From positions 158,836 through 207,199 of the forward strand of contig MNCI01008331.1 in the NCBI GenBank assembly GCA_015680685.1: a stretch of DNA of 48,364 nucleotides, written 5' to 3'. The notes under the pieces are model-generated. The model searched no databases, was not told where the DNA came from, and was given only the letters and a program-made list of their open reading frames with translations. The position numbers and the translations under genes are program-made. Shown piece by piece: positions 23,675-34,902 of this stretch. This DNA is from Gnetum montanum (Eukaryota; Streptophyta; Gnetopsida; Gnetales; Gnetaceae). How positions within the stretch are numbered: the stretch's first letter is position 1; each line of letters begins with the position of its first letter.

Positions 23675-24906
23675 TGACAAATTTTTCTAAGTGTCAAAAC
23701 TTGGCAAATTTTTTCTAAGTTTGGTGTTACACTCTCTAGTGTAGCTAGCATAGCACACATTGAGGCTTGTTTTGCAAGATTTTTAAAAGTCTCAGCAGAA
23801 GTGCCATGAAAATTTTTCTAAGTGTCCTACTATGCTCTCAATTTACTTACTACACTCCCCAGCAACCAAGATCAGTAGTTTTCATTTCTTTTGCATCCCC
23901 ATTGGTTCCCAAAATTATCCCTATGCTTGACCCTATACAAAAGAGGAGGAAGACATAGTCTTGGAGTGTAGCCTCCAAGTTATACTATCTTGCATTGTTT
24001 GTAGGTACATTGCATTCTCTTAAACTTTGGCACATGCAGTTTGGGTAGTGTAGTCATAGTTCAATAGTCTCTGGGAACCTATTGCTATCCTTCAAAGCAT
24101 GACACTTTGCTACTCTCATGAGAGTGTAACATGTTAGCATAACCTCGTCTACGCTCATGTCACATGGCACCCATGCCACGTGGTGCCCAATCTATGTCTC
24201 ATGATAAACCTAGCCCTATAAATACCATAATGTTTAGCACTCTAGGGGTTGGAAAAATCAAAAGAGCATTGGGCATTTTAGCTGTCTGAGCATCCCTGAC
24301 ACTCCTGCACCTAAGCATCTAAGCTTTGCACCTTGGTACCTCCCAAAATGCCATGCATTGTTGCACCCATAGAACACAGTAACAAGTAACTCAATAGGTT
24401 CAGCCTCCATTGTAGTTGCTAGGTCCATGTCTTGAGAATCCCAAAGATTGTGAGTACACTACTATGCTACCACAGTGCCTGCTTGATGATGCGTACCATT
24501 CTCACCTCTTGTCTAGCAAAAGTTACGCCTTCCATTTTTGGGGCGGTCCATTTCTTTATTCTTAAGCTCTATTCCAGTACTTTTCTAAGAATTTTTCTTT
24601 GATATTAATCATAACTCTCATACTTTTCTATTGTTTGATACATACTTGCATGCTCACTTCACTATTTTCAGGCCAAGACACCTTGCTACGCTTTGGCTTA
24701 GCTAGTCCTGATTTTTGCACATAATGCAGTATAAATCCTTCTTACATACAAATATCTTAACATCATGTAAGTCCTTGTTTGATCAACTAGACCATTTTGG
24801 GCATCTCATTTCTATTTCCTAGCACAACGCTTGCACATATTCGGGGTTAGGTTGTATGCCTGTTGACCTCCTGGTGTTCTAGCCATCAATGTTTTCAGAT
24901 GTCACA
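23675..24906 (+). repeat. Element C 5' LTR
   Basis: It starts TGACAAATTTTTCTAAGTGT and ends GATGTCACA, just before the primer site. Its 1232 bp align with the 3' LTR (39709-41511) at high identity, but about 570 bp present in the 3' LTR (about 39896-40468) are missing here. The gap falls within a tandem-repeat stretch. A TATA-like TATAAATA is at 24217-24224. The homologous box in the 3' LTR is at 40823-40830. Confidence 0.8.
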
Positions 24907-24930
24907 GTTTTTGGTGCTAGAAGGAGGGCC
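24907..24930 (+). promoter_or_regulatory. Element C primer-binding-site-like sequence
   Basis: GTTTTTGGTGCTAGAAGGAG follows the 5' LTR directly. It is the least decayed of the three copies in this window and the reference for those in A and B. I do not assign the tRNA. Confidence 0.65.
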
Positions 24931-25372
24931 TTTCATTCCTTCTGTGTTCAAGGGTAGTCCCATGTGATTTTTGCACCTCCATTACTAGTGGTAAGCTAGC
25001 ATAGATGTAACACCCATATGGACTTGCCTTGGTAGTAGCTAGATCATAGGTTAGCATAGGAGTTTTCTGCATGTTGATTTGTGTAGATTAGTCCTAGTTG
25101 TCAGTTCCCTTAAAACCTCGTAGGACAAAAAGCCTAACTATGTTCATTGTGTCAAGATCTAAGTGCTCTAGTAAGTGTAACAATCCTTCAAAGTAGAACA
25201 ATCCATTAGAGTATAATGCTAGAGTTAGTCACTTTTTCACAGCATTTCTAGAGTTGGGGTCATTTTTGGACCTATTTTCACAATTTTCATACTTAGCCAT
25301 TTTTTCAACATTTTTTGCACTTGAATTTTTTTTGTCAGTACTTTCTTTTCTTACATTTTCCTAAACAACAAC
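24931..25372 (+). other. Element C leader
   Basis: About 440 bp of untranslated leader between primer site and gag. No repeat comparable to the leader of B is seen. Confidence 0.55.
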
Positions 25373-28300
25373 ATGAATCTCATGAACACTTCAACCTTTT
25401 CCTTGAGCATGGAGGTAGCCCATCCCATTCAATAGGTGGGAGACATTGAGTAACCACTTAGCTCTGTACGACCACAACGACAATCACTCAGACTACATAA
25501 CTAATCGCCTGAATACAGGGCATTCAACGATGAAAGGTACAACTTTCTTTGTGTAAAGCTTCAAGTAGGCCTATACCTAGACCATGAATAAATAGAAGCA
25601 AAGAACAACTTCAAAATCATCCACTGAAATGGGAAGGAATTACTTCATGCACCTGGTGTGTTCATCATTCTCATCGATACCTTTAGGTGGTTGCTAGACC
25701 AACTCATTAGGGTAGGTGGGTCAAAAGAGCAAGATGCTGCATCAAACTATGATGAGCCCCTATAGGATGGGAAGAAGGAGTTTGAATCCTATTAGGATAA
25801 CGATGTTCCATTTTATTCCTCTATCCAACAGTTTGCTTCTACTTTTGTTTTGCACCTATCATAGTCATTTGCCTTCTTGGAGGTAGTGGCATCACTTACA
25901 CCACCCAAGTCCACACCCGTGGGAGCTAGTCACCAAGTATAGCATGCACAACAAAGTGTAGGACCTTCCACCACTTTCTCCTTTGTCATCTTCTCCTAGT
26001 CTATGTAGCCTTCCTTGTCGGCATCTGTGATGCTGATGTTGTTGTATGTGCACATAATGCCCATAGCTCAGCTGCAAACAAGTCAAGTGTCTTTCATCCC
26101 AACTGTATCAGTAGCACCTCCAACAATAGCCTATGACCTCTGTGGTGGGCTATGACCTCTGTGCCTATGGAATAGCTATCACACATGCCACAACACACAC
26201 AACAACAAACTCAAAAGGCATCCCATGTTGTGGCACAACCCACAATAGGGCTATGAGTTGCTTAGACTACACCATAAGTAGTGCAATTGGCACAACCCAC
26301 TTTGGCATCCCTGAGTTTGGACTAAGCATTTCAACTCATTCAAACTCTCATGGAGGAGGTTAGGTAACTTAAAGTAACCAACTTAGAAATGGTTCATGTG
26401 ATGGACTTCTATCAAGATGACTCCATTAGTCCTATGGTCCTACTACTAACTTTGCCTCCTAAGGTCAAACTTCCTTAATTCACAAAATATAATGGTGAGG
26501 GGGACCCCAGCGCCAACTTGGTAAATTTTCATTTTGAATGCTTGCTTTTGCAAGCATGGCCACATGCAATCATCCATGTCTTTGCCATGTCCCTGATTGG
26601 CAAAGCCCTTGATTGGTACCATGCACTCCCTAGAGCTTCTATATCAACTTTGGAGGATCTACACAACTAATTTGTAACTAACTTCAAGTATAACTTGAAG
26701 CCTGAAGCCACATTAGACTAGTTAATGAACATTAATCAAGCGGCGTTAGAGCCAGTTCAAAAATTCATACAACGTTGGAGTGCTTCCCTCAATGAAATTC
26801 GTGAGTTGATAGTGGAAACTCACCTTCTGGCTATCTTTAAGGGCATAGTAAATGACTTCATCAAGTCAAAGCTGTACTACTTAGCTCTGCACTCTCTCAG
26901 CCAAGCTTTTGCTTAAATGAAGAGCATATAAGATGCGATGGAAGCTAGTAAGGAACTAGCCTATGTGGCTTATAAAAATGCACATATGAAAAATGATAAG
27001 GAAAAGGGAAAGGTAACAACAATAGTTGCAGCTGTGATCGATGAAACCAAACCCATAACACTAAGCCCATGGCCAAGGCACCTAAAGACCCAGCCAACAA
27101 CAACAAGGTATTAGGTTCTAGCACTATAGGAATCAACCAGCTTGCATCATCAATGGCCATGGGGAAAGCTTCCCAAAGGCCAAACTTTAAGCATAAGATT
27201 GCTCAAAGTATACCCCCTTGCCCATTAAGCTATTTGAGCTCTTGGATTAGTTGCTTAGTGTTGGGTACATTCAACATAAAAAAATGTTTGAGGATGCATG
27301 AAAATGCAATGAGAGGTATTGTGAGGTCCTTGGAAACCCTTTTTTAGCTATTCCAAATAAGCCTCCAGTCGCTAAAAACTTTAGATTGGACCGGTTCTAC
27401 AACTATCATAAGTTACATGGCCATGACATAGACTACTTCTTGGCATTAAAAGATGATGCTCAATGCATGATTGATGAAGGAAAATTAGTCCTTGATGAGG
27501 GAAATCCTGTATGACTAGAAAATTGATCAATAAAGGTCTATAAGAACCCTCTAAATGCTAGCGATACAATTCAGAACTGACACATGAACCATTTGTGGTT
27601 CATGTGCCCACTGGTGATGTTGGGGCGTCAACATCAACTTGACCATAGTTTCCTTTCATCATCAAGGCACCACCTCAAATGCCCATGACATCCTTCATGG
27701 TTAGGATCCTATAGCACATTGTGGCAATAGCAACCCAGACACCCCTTGTTGTTAAAGTGCCAAGATGTGTAGATCCCCCATCTGCCTAGGGTTCGGTGGT
27801 GGGAACTGCATCACATCCTACCTATCCAAAATCATACCCCAAGAGACATGATGAGTGTCGCATTGAAAAAATGATTAGGGAATGAATGGAGCTAGGTTTC
27901 CTAGGCCCACTCCTTTGTCAGCCATCCCCATGACCTAATCATCTCAAACTACCAATGAAAGTACTAATAGTCGACAGATTAGCGCTGAGGCTTGAAAGCC
28001 TGTTGCACAACCAAAAGTCAAATCTCCTCCCTATGAGATTCATCTCTTAGGACGTATGGATGAGGTAAAGGCCACCAAAATAATAGATGGTGGAAAAGAT
28101 TTCTTGGACACACTGGCACAAGTTAAATAGGCTCTCAAACAAAAGAACACAACTTTGAGCCTATACGACTTGATAATGACTTCCACTACTCATTGCGAGG
28201 CATTGGCCCACATGCTGGCATCTATTCCTATTAAGGAAGATGTTTTAGTAGATGAAAAAGCCATTCATGCCATAATGTTTGCCCCCACAACCCAAGAATC

Positions 28301-29012
28301 AAGGTTAACACCCTTGAGATTTCGAGATGAGGCAGTCAAGGTTGATCTTGAAAAAGGAAGTGTGCCCATGTTTATAACAATTCACATAGGCCAATATAAA
28401 ATTCATAGGATGCACATCGATGATGGGGTGGAAACCAATGTCATTCCATTCCCTATCATTAATAAGCTTGTCCTGGTTGATCAAATCAAGCTGACAAAAA
28501 CAACATGCTTGAAATCCTTCAATGGAGCACATGTTGTTGTAAAAGGAATAGTCATGATAGCATTCATGGTAGGGGAGAAGTTCCCTAATAATGCTAAATT
28601 CATTGTAGTTGAAGAAATGCCTGGATTCAACCTGATCATAGGGAGTCCTTGGCTAGCCTAGCTATGGGCCGTTTCTTCACCTATTCACCAAGAGATCCAC
28701 TTGCCCTATGAGGGTGCAGAGGTGGTGATCTATGGTGATAATGTAGCCCCCCTAACCATCAATAATATAGATACAAAATAAGGGTTAGAGGTAGAATTCT
28801 CTAAAGACACACCCCTTGTTTAAGGTAAAAGTCAATGTTGTTCAGCTAATTTTAAATAATCAAGCAAAGAAAGCAACCTCCCTGAGGGAGCTCTCTGGGT
28901 AGAATTACCCTTCTTTGCAACAAATGAAAGCCTAGGAGAATACCATCTTGTGCCTCCCAAGCCTTACGTTCCTCCTAACCTACATCGAGTTAGCAAACAC
29001 CTACATGACTAA
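25373..29012 (+). pseudogene. Element C gag-protease
   Basis: The candidate start at 25373 (MNLMNTSTFSLSME) is in frame with FNDERYNFLCVKLQVG. A retrotransposon-gag capsid region spans about 26490-26915 and includes LIGKALDWYHALPRAS and VETHLLAIFKGIVNDFIKSK. A degenerate zinc-knuckle region at about 27395-27500 reads YNYHKLHGHDIDYFLALKDD, with the Cys positions lost. The protease (28335-28660) has HIDDGVETNVIPFP and FNLIIGSPWLA, matching the Ogre-type layout. The frame ends with TAA at 29010-29012. Stops and at least two frame changes are present. In the family this polyprotein forms the particle and matures it. The 28155-28661 part is still open over 168 codons. Confidence 0.8.
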
Positions 29013-29548
29013 GGCATGTCCTTAGTTCATTAGCATGTTTCACTTGCCCTTTGTCCTTTGCCTGTACAGTTACAATTACATTAGTGCTTATATCCTACAT
29101 TAGTTATGTCATTTCTTTAGTTTGTGGGGTTTCATTTATACTTTTTTTTTTAAAAAAAGATGGCCCAGAATGGTCTTAAACTACCACATGACTTGCTAAG
29201 GCCTTAAACTATCACACGACCTACTAAGGTGTAAAACTAGCAACCAACTCCCTTTTATGCTATGGCTCAAAATGGCTTAAACTAGCAATGGCCTTTCTGC
29301 TATGGCCTTAAATTGGCATGGGGCCCACAAGGTGCCTAATTGCATCAATCAAATCACAAGTTAAAATTACAATAATATTACATAAAATACAACAAAATTA
29401 TAAGCAAATAATCATCACATTTCCATTGAATTATTAATAATGTATGTAGTTTAAGTTTACATCCAAAACATAAAATTTAAAAAAATGAAAAATTGCCCAA
29501 TAATAGGGCTACATCTTAGGCATTTTAGCCTATAGTATGCAATGGGGG
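29013..29548. repeat. Spacer after gag-protease with TTAAACTGGCA-like repeats
   Basis: Between 29160 and 29330 a motif like GGCCTTAAACTRGCA recurs about six times at irregular spacing. The same motif appears at about 34726-34743 and in a denser array at 37845-38120. The array therefore lies at the ends of both the antisense-ORF block and the pol block. No gene is seen here. Confidence 0.6.
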
Positions 29549-29611
29549 CTAAGGTTCTTCCTTTTCCTCTTTGTCCGTGGCTTCGCTGGGTCCTACACCA
29601 TCATTTGGAAC

Positions 29612-29708
29612 CTATGTTATATAAAAATAAAACAATAAATTAGCTAACAAACAAGGTGACATGCAACATTGTAATAAAATAAATAAAAATAATGCAAACT
29701 AAACCAAC
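29612..29708 (-). other. Predicted last intron of the C antisense ORF
   Basis: Minus-strand CAG|GTTGGTTTAG ... ATAACATAG|GTTCC gives a 97-bp, very AT-rich interval. Removing it links the LMGIDLG exon to the acidic tail. The matching interval in B is 22722-22828 (107 bp). Confidence 0.55.
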
Positions 29709-30529
29709 CTGATAAGGGCCTACATCCGTGTCTAGGGGCATCCTGTTGAGGCTTGCCTCCAGGTGTTGGAGGATTTCATCTTTTAATAATTGTGTCTAGT
29801 CCTCCTTGCCAAGGTCAATACCCATGAGGGTTTTCTTTTTTTTTATGGCTATTCATGAGGATGGCCTCAGTGAAAACCTTGCAGAGGTGAACTCTCAGGA
29901 AGGTACAATGATTTTTCTCTTTGGGGATCCGCTCACCACTACATTGCTTGCGAATAGTTTGTAAGCCTACATTGTGCTGATTGCATCAAAAAATATCTCT
30001 TGGCATCGGTGCTCCACAAACTCATCAATATACTTTTTACAGTATGCTTTGAATTCTTGCTTGTAGTGGTGCTTGTGATTCTTTTGAGTTTGGCCCCACT
30101 AGTACACTTTCGCACTGTAATCCTTCTAGTCTTGAGTTTCCTTAGCTAGTAGGTTCATTTGCAGCTATTGCTTAATCACCCCATGAGTAGCTTTGTTCTT
30201 GCCTTAAATAGTTGATCAATACTTGACATAATTAATTTTAGTCATGCACCAGATATCGTTTGGTTTGTCACATGTCGCCAGGAAGTCATAGCCGGACTAC
30301 AAGTCCTCTAATTTTTCCTCCTAGCTTGCCCCCTTTTCCTGAAGCTCATGCACCCATTTCCACATGTGCTCATTAACATGCCTACACTCCCATACTACTC
30401 TTGTGGACTATAGTGCACATATGATTGCCTCATCATATATGTGATGAGGCACTTGCTCCACTTTAGGGAGAAACTTAGGCATGGAGTCAACCTTCACCAT
30501 GTTGTTTGGGTCCCACTTAAGTTGTGAAC

Positions 30530-30616
30530 CTGTCATTATATAATAGGCAAGATGATGTTAACCACAAACCAAGTAAGAGAATTAGTAAAAATAATAAATA
30601 ATAAAAATATGCGTAC
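30530..30616 (-). other. Predicted intron of the C antisense ORF before SQLKWDP
   Basis: Minus-strand ATTG|GTACGCATAT ... AATGACAG|GTTCAC gives 87 bp. It separates an exon ending DHIKxIDPNI from SQLKWDPNN. Element B has the same junction at 41558-41681, between DRLEHIAPNV and VSKVRWDP. Confidence 0.6.
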
Positions 30617-31115
30617 CAATATTAGGATCTATTTATTTTATATGATCTATCATATCATCCACCATGCCTTGCATGAAGGCAAACTTATTTGGAGCCTTCG
30701 TGCATGGTTGTATATGGAAGATGGATATGGATGCTGGGCGTTCATCAAAAACACCGATTGCTACAACATTACATACTTAGTGATTATCAGATAGCTAACA
30801 ACCAAGGGAATAAAAGTTAAAAAATAATAAAAATGGGAAGAATAAAAAAAATATAATAGAATACAAAAAGAGAGAGAAAGATGGCAGTGCAAAGCTCCTA
30901 CTCCATAAGCCCTCAGGTGTGAGAGTAGGGGGATTGCCCATCTGCATGCCATCAAAGAAATCTTCAAACTCACCCCCTTTGAATTGAAACCATTCTTCTT
31001 CAAGTTGCCTTAGCACTTTGGTTGCTTCTTGTTCCTCATCATCTACCATTTATTTCTTAGGTTGAGGGACATCATCCTCTACAGGCTCCACTACCATTGT
31101 ATGGGGTCCTCTTGC

Positions 31116-31204
31116 CTATGTCACATAAGTTAGATTTAGAATTGTCAATAATGAGTATAATATAGTATGACACATTGTAACAGTATCAAATAATGCATGC
31201 TTAC
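31116..31204 (-). other. Predicted intron of the C antisense ORF
   Basis: Minus-strand GCAA|GTAAGCATGC ... GTGACATAG|GCAAG gives 89 bp with a good donor and acceptor. The upstream exon is Lys-rich (KIKIKKPRPKKEPVCKVEED). Confidence 0.5.
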
Positions 31205-32639
31205 TTGCAATTCCTAAATGCACATTGCAGAGCTTAAACTATAGCTTCTTGCCATCCTCCTCTACTTTGCACACAGGCTCCTTCTTAGGGCGTGGCTTTT
31301 TAATCTTTATTTTGGACATTCTCATTATCTCAACAGTGAGTCATGCCCCTCTCGATGCATTTCTAGTGTTGGCTAGTGGGACCTCCATGGCACTATCATG
31401 TGTGTGGTAGGATTATCCCACATTACCCCTGGTCGTTACCAAAAATGACTTGCCAATTACCTCCAGAGGATCCTGTGATGATGTGGTGTTGAATAGGTGG
31501 TAAATCCATGGCTTGGATATTTGATGGTAGTCTTGCACCATCCACCTCCCATTCTCATGAACCACCAAAAATTTTGCAAATCTTTGTAGGCATGCTACAA
31601 AGAATGTGAAGTACACATGCGATCGTGCTTGGAGGTTACAGTGAAACCTAATAATTTCAGCACCTAGGCCATTGACAAGGTGATTGGCCTAGTTGTACTG
31701 TGTCCCATCATCTATTATGTCCCTCATCACTCAAGCTTACTTTTGAAAAGTAGCTTTGAAAATGCATGAGCTCAGAAGATTGGGTAGAGGTGGTGGATCT
31801 AGGTACCTTCACCTCCTTAACTGTATTCCTTTGCAGACCTTGGAAGTTCCCAACCACCCTTCAACATCCCCTTTATTATCTAGGTCTTTGTCAATCTTTT
31901 CTACAATTGGTAGAATTCATCTATAATTTTAAACGTCACTCATACATCACAGAAGCATGTGCTGAAGTGATCGGCACACTCAGTGAAGGAGTCAATCACA
32001 GTAATCATTTTGGCCCTTGGGATACCTGAGCTAATGGCCAAGAAGAGGTCCATGAGCCCAGCTCACTGAAGATTCCTTGCTGTCTCCATTGGGGCCTCAT
32101 AGCACAAGGTTGTGAACTCTTAACCTCATCATATTTAAAGATGAGAGTGGCCTCAGTGTGACCTATGGCAACCATTTTAACTTCGCCTAACTTAATAGTA
32201 GCTGCAAGCAGCAAAGGTAAAATTAGCGACATGAGAAAAATAAAGTAAAAAGTGCATAAAAATGAGTGATACACAACTCATGTGGCACAAATGGTGTGCA
32301 AGATGGCAGTAGTGGGGCTAAAAATTCCTCCATGCTAGGTATGCCTATTGCCCACTTAGTGTCCAATCAACCAAGAGCCTGACACCTCTCATAAGACTTA
32401 GAATATCGATGAGGAAGTTTCACTAGATTTGCCCTGATCTATCCAATCATTGGTACATGAACATTCTCAACAGATGAGAATTCCTATAGGGCAATTTGAG
32501 TCAAGTTCAATGCCTCCTCTTCATCATGGAGGCCATCTGCATCAATGGTAAACCTAGCAATGGACATAAGAGGTTAGCATATTAAGTTATAAACTAATAG
32601 GTAGTACAAGAAATCATAAGGGGACTCAACCTTTAATGC

Positions 32640-33075
32640 AATACGCCATCCCAGGTGGGTTCTAGAAAAGAGTGTGTAAGCAACGGGCAACAAAAAAAGT
32701 GTTGTACTTATTGTAGCACTAAAATTTGAGCATTCCCCATATCCTAGAAAAAAGCATAAGGCCCTTGTGGCCCTGGCCTGAGCTCCCTGCTCCTTCATCT
32801 TTAGTGGGCTCTTTGGATATGAACCTTAGAATGTCTTGGTTGGCTCTAGGAAACAGGGTTTCCATTATGATGCCCATTGCTTTAGCCACCAAGTGTGACC
32901 ATATCATCACACTGAAGTGGTGGAGCAAAAATTCTAGGAATTCTTGCACTCCTGACCTAAACCATACTACTTGGTGGCCCACATGTGTGTCTGGTGTAGG
33001 CACATTCGGCATAGGCTCACTCATGCAACACAAAATGCTGACCAGCTCGACTATGTCAAGGATGGGTTTCAACAA
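32640..33075 (-). other. FCP1/NIF-like (HAD phosphatase) domain in the C antisense ORF
   Basis: Motifs in order on the minus strand are KPILDIVELVSIL (33069-33031), DTHVGHQVVWF, FRSGVQEFLEFLLHHF (32961-32914), VMIWSH, PFE-less helix, and a later NTFFV...NPPG stretch (32703-32650). Plant FCP1-like proteins have a DLDG/E-T-L active site, then RVG...FKRP...FL.FCFERF.VGIWSS, then a .DDSP.K...NP motif, in the same order and spacing. Here the second catalytic Asp is Val and the DD before the NPP motif is lost, so the domain is probably not an active phosphatase. The match is by eye from family knowledge. Confidence 0.55.
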
Positions 33076-33235
33076 TACCTTGTGATGCCATAATAGCAAA
33101 AAAGGAGAATTTTAGCATTAAATAAAAAAATGCATAAAAATTAGACTTAGACTCAACATACTTAACTTTCACCAAGCCCCACGGGAAAGGAATGTTGGCA
33201 TACTCATCTAACATGCCTAGTCTCCAATGGGGCAT

Positions 33236-34901
33236 AGCACTAGCATTTACATTGCATCTTTACAAACATTATAATTTTGAAAATATAAAAAAAAATTACT
33301 AATTGTTGGTTACACTCCCATAGAGCATCACCTTTAAAATTACAAAATTTTTTCTATCAGTTATGCTTCCTGCAGAGTGTAACCTTCACAATTGCAAAAA
33401 ACTCTAACTGTTGGTTACACTCCCCATCGAGCATAACACTGCAAAACTTTTCTAAGTGTTGGCTATGTTCCTTACCGAGTGTAACAACTGCAAAAATTTT
33501 TCAAAGTGTTGGTTACATTCCCCGTAGAGCGTGACAATTGCAAAAAATTTCCAACAGTCAAAAAATTTCAAATTGTAGGGTATGTTCACTATAGAGAATA
33601 ACTTGTTAACTACATTGCTTGTAGAGCGTGACACTAGGAAATTAATAATTTTCTAAATTTTTTGTTACACTCTTAGGAACGCACCTTTAGCATAATAGCC
33701 ATGACCCTCATAGTCATTTTTCCTAGACCTTCATGGTATATATTTGCTTTCAAGCTGCCTCTTCTGAGCCTTGTCCTGCATTGCACATGGGACGTTAAAA
33801 AATGCCAGTCCCGCATCATGCAGAGGATGTAAAAAAAAGCCCTATCTCGCATCACATGTGGGATGCCAAAAGGCTTTTGTTTTGCATCATGCATAGGATG
33901 CTAAGAAAATCCTTGTTTCATGCCACACGTGGGATGCTAAAAAATCCTTGTTCTAGGCTACGTGCGGAACATTGAGAAAACCTCTGTCCCATGCCATGCA
34001 TAGGATGCCAAATCCTTAACACCAAAAAACCAAAAACCAAAAAAAAATGGACTACATGCACTCCCTCCATTGGCCGTGACTCATGATGGCCATGGTGGCA
34101 ATGGTAGTCCTTACCCAAGGCAGGCTACCCTCAAAATCCCAAAACCTTGAGGTACACCAGAAGTAAGAAAAAGAAGTTACAAAGGAGAGCGTAATGCCTT
34201 ACCTAGTTGAAAACGTCTCCCTATGATCCTCTATGTGTGCCTTGGGAAGATGCTTCAGGGTGTGTTCTCCTTCATCCACATTGGTGAGGTTGGGGTGTTG
34301 GCGTTTGCTATGACATGACATGGTTGATGGTTATGCTATTGCTTTCTTTCTCTTTGTTACGCTCTAGCTTCCCCTCTATTGTTGCTATGCTCTGTCTCCC
34401 TTCACCTTAGTCGTGCTATGCTCGGTGACTATTTGCTTCAACTTTGAAAATGATAGGTTTATTATGGTAAAACTCCTATTTATACCTTTCCAGGTTGAAG
34501 GACATGTCACTCTCCTAGGGCTTGTCCCATGTCTCGTATGTAATGCGGGACGAGTGTAGCACCTAGAGTTAGAAAATTTTTCTAACTTTTCCAATGTCCC
34601 CATACTTAGAATTTTTTTTTGCATTTTTTTTTGATTGTTTAATAAACTCCCAATTTAGTCCCACATTTAAAACCTTCCAAGCCTTGCTTAAACCCATGTT
34701 TCTCACATGAGCCATGGTCCGCTATGACCTTAAACTGGCAATTTTATGGCCAATTGAGGCCACAAAATTACTTTACCTACTTTCTTATCCAATCTAAAAA
34801 CTAAATAGTTAGTAAAGTTCTCATAACATTGTCTTTCTTATTTTATGCATTTTATCTTATTAAGATAGGTGCTACTTGACATTTTTCTAGTTGTTTTGTA
34901 G
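33236..34901. repeat. Region upstream of the C antisense ORF with two minisatellites
   Basis: At 33295-33640 about six imperfect copies of a 55-65 bp unit (GTTGGTTACACTCCC then GAGCGTGACA) resemble the repeats in the LTR of C (AGTGT...ACACTCCCCAAYGTAGCCAG). At 33775-34020 about seven copies of a 36-bp unit (GCATCATGCATAGGATGCTA) follow. The rest, to 34.9 kb, shows no gene. It is immediately upstream of the antisense ORF and could hold its promoter, which is inference. Confidence 0.6.
33775..34020. repeat. 36-bp minisatellite, about seven copies
   Basis: Units such as CATGCCACACGTGGGATGCT and TGCATCATGCATAGGATGCT alternate head to tail, each followed by an A-run and a CCTTGTTT-like tail. Confidence 0.75.
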
Positions 34902-34902
34902 G
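34890..34902 (+). promoter_or_regulatory. Candidate 3' splice site before pol in element C
   Basis: CTAGTTGTTTTGTAG|GAG has a T-rich tract and an AG at 34900-34901. The RT reading frame is open from 34903 (SFGKIAKGMHMSVFMCAW) through a single TAA. Ogre elements are known to have an intron between protease and RT, which makes this a plausible acceptor. A donor was not fixed; AAG|GTAAAA at 28822-28830 is one option. Confidence 0.4.

Larger units (their letters stand above)
29549..33235 (-). pseudogene. Element C antisense ORF: FCP1-like domain plus unknown and coiled-coil regions, with introns
   Basis: Read on the minus strand, a first exon near 33235 (MPHWRLGMLDEYANIPFPWG) is followed by an FCP1/NIF-like domain (33075-32640). 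Next come a conserved segment of unknown function (31740-31413, with FTFFVACLQRFAKFLVVHEN), basic and acidic segments, then SQLKWDPNN (30528), a helical region, KTLMGIDLGKED (29.82 kb) and an acidic tail ending EKEEP and TAG (29549). AT-rich introns with GT...AG ends fit at 31116-31204, 30530-30616 and 29612-29708. Element B has a parallel ORF with matching motifs and two matching introns. The stops look like decayed Gln, Arg and Trp codons. Extra ORFs, some antisense, are known in Tat elements; I do not recall one with an FCP1-like domain or in this position. Confidence 0.65.

Noticed and set aside
28335-28660. Protease active site reads D-D-G instead of D-S/T-G
   Set aside because: Tat/Ogre proteases as I know them tolerate Asp, Asn or Gly at that position (DDGS, DNGS), so this is ordinary for the lineage.
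33775-34020. Regular 36-bp repeats as a CRISPR-like array
   Set aside because: Units are contiguous and imperfect with no unique spacers, and the context is a plant retroelement; this is a minisatellite.
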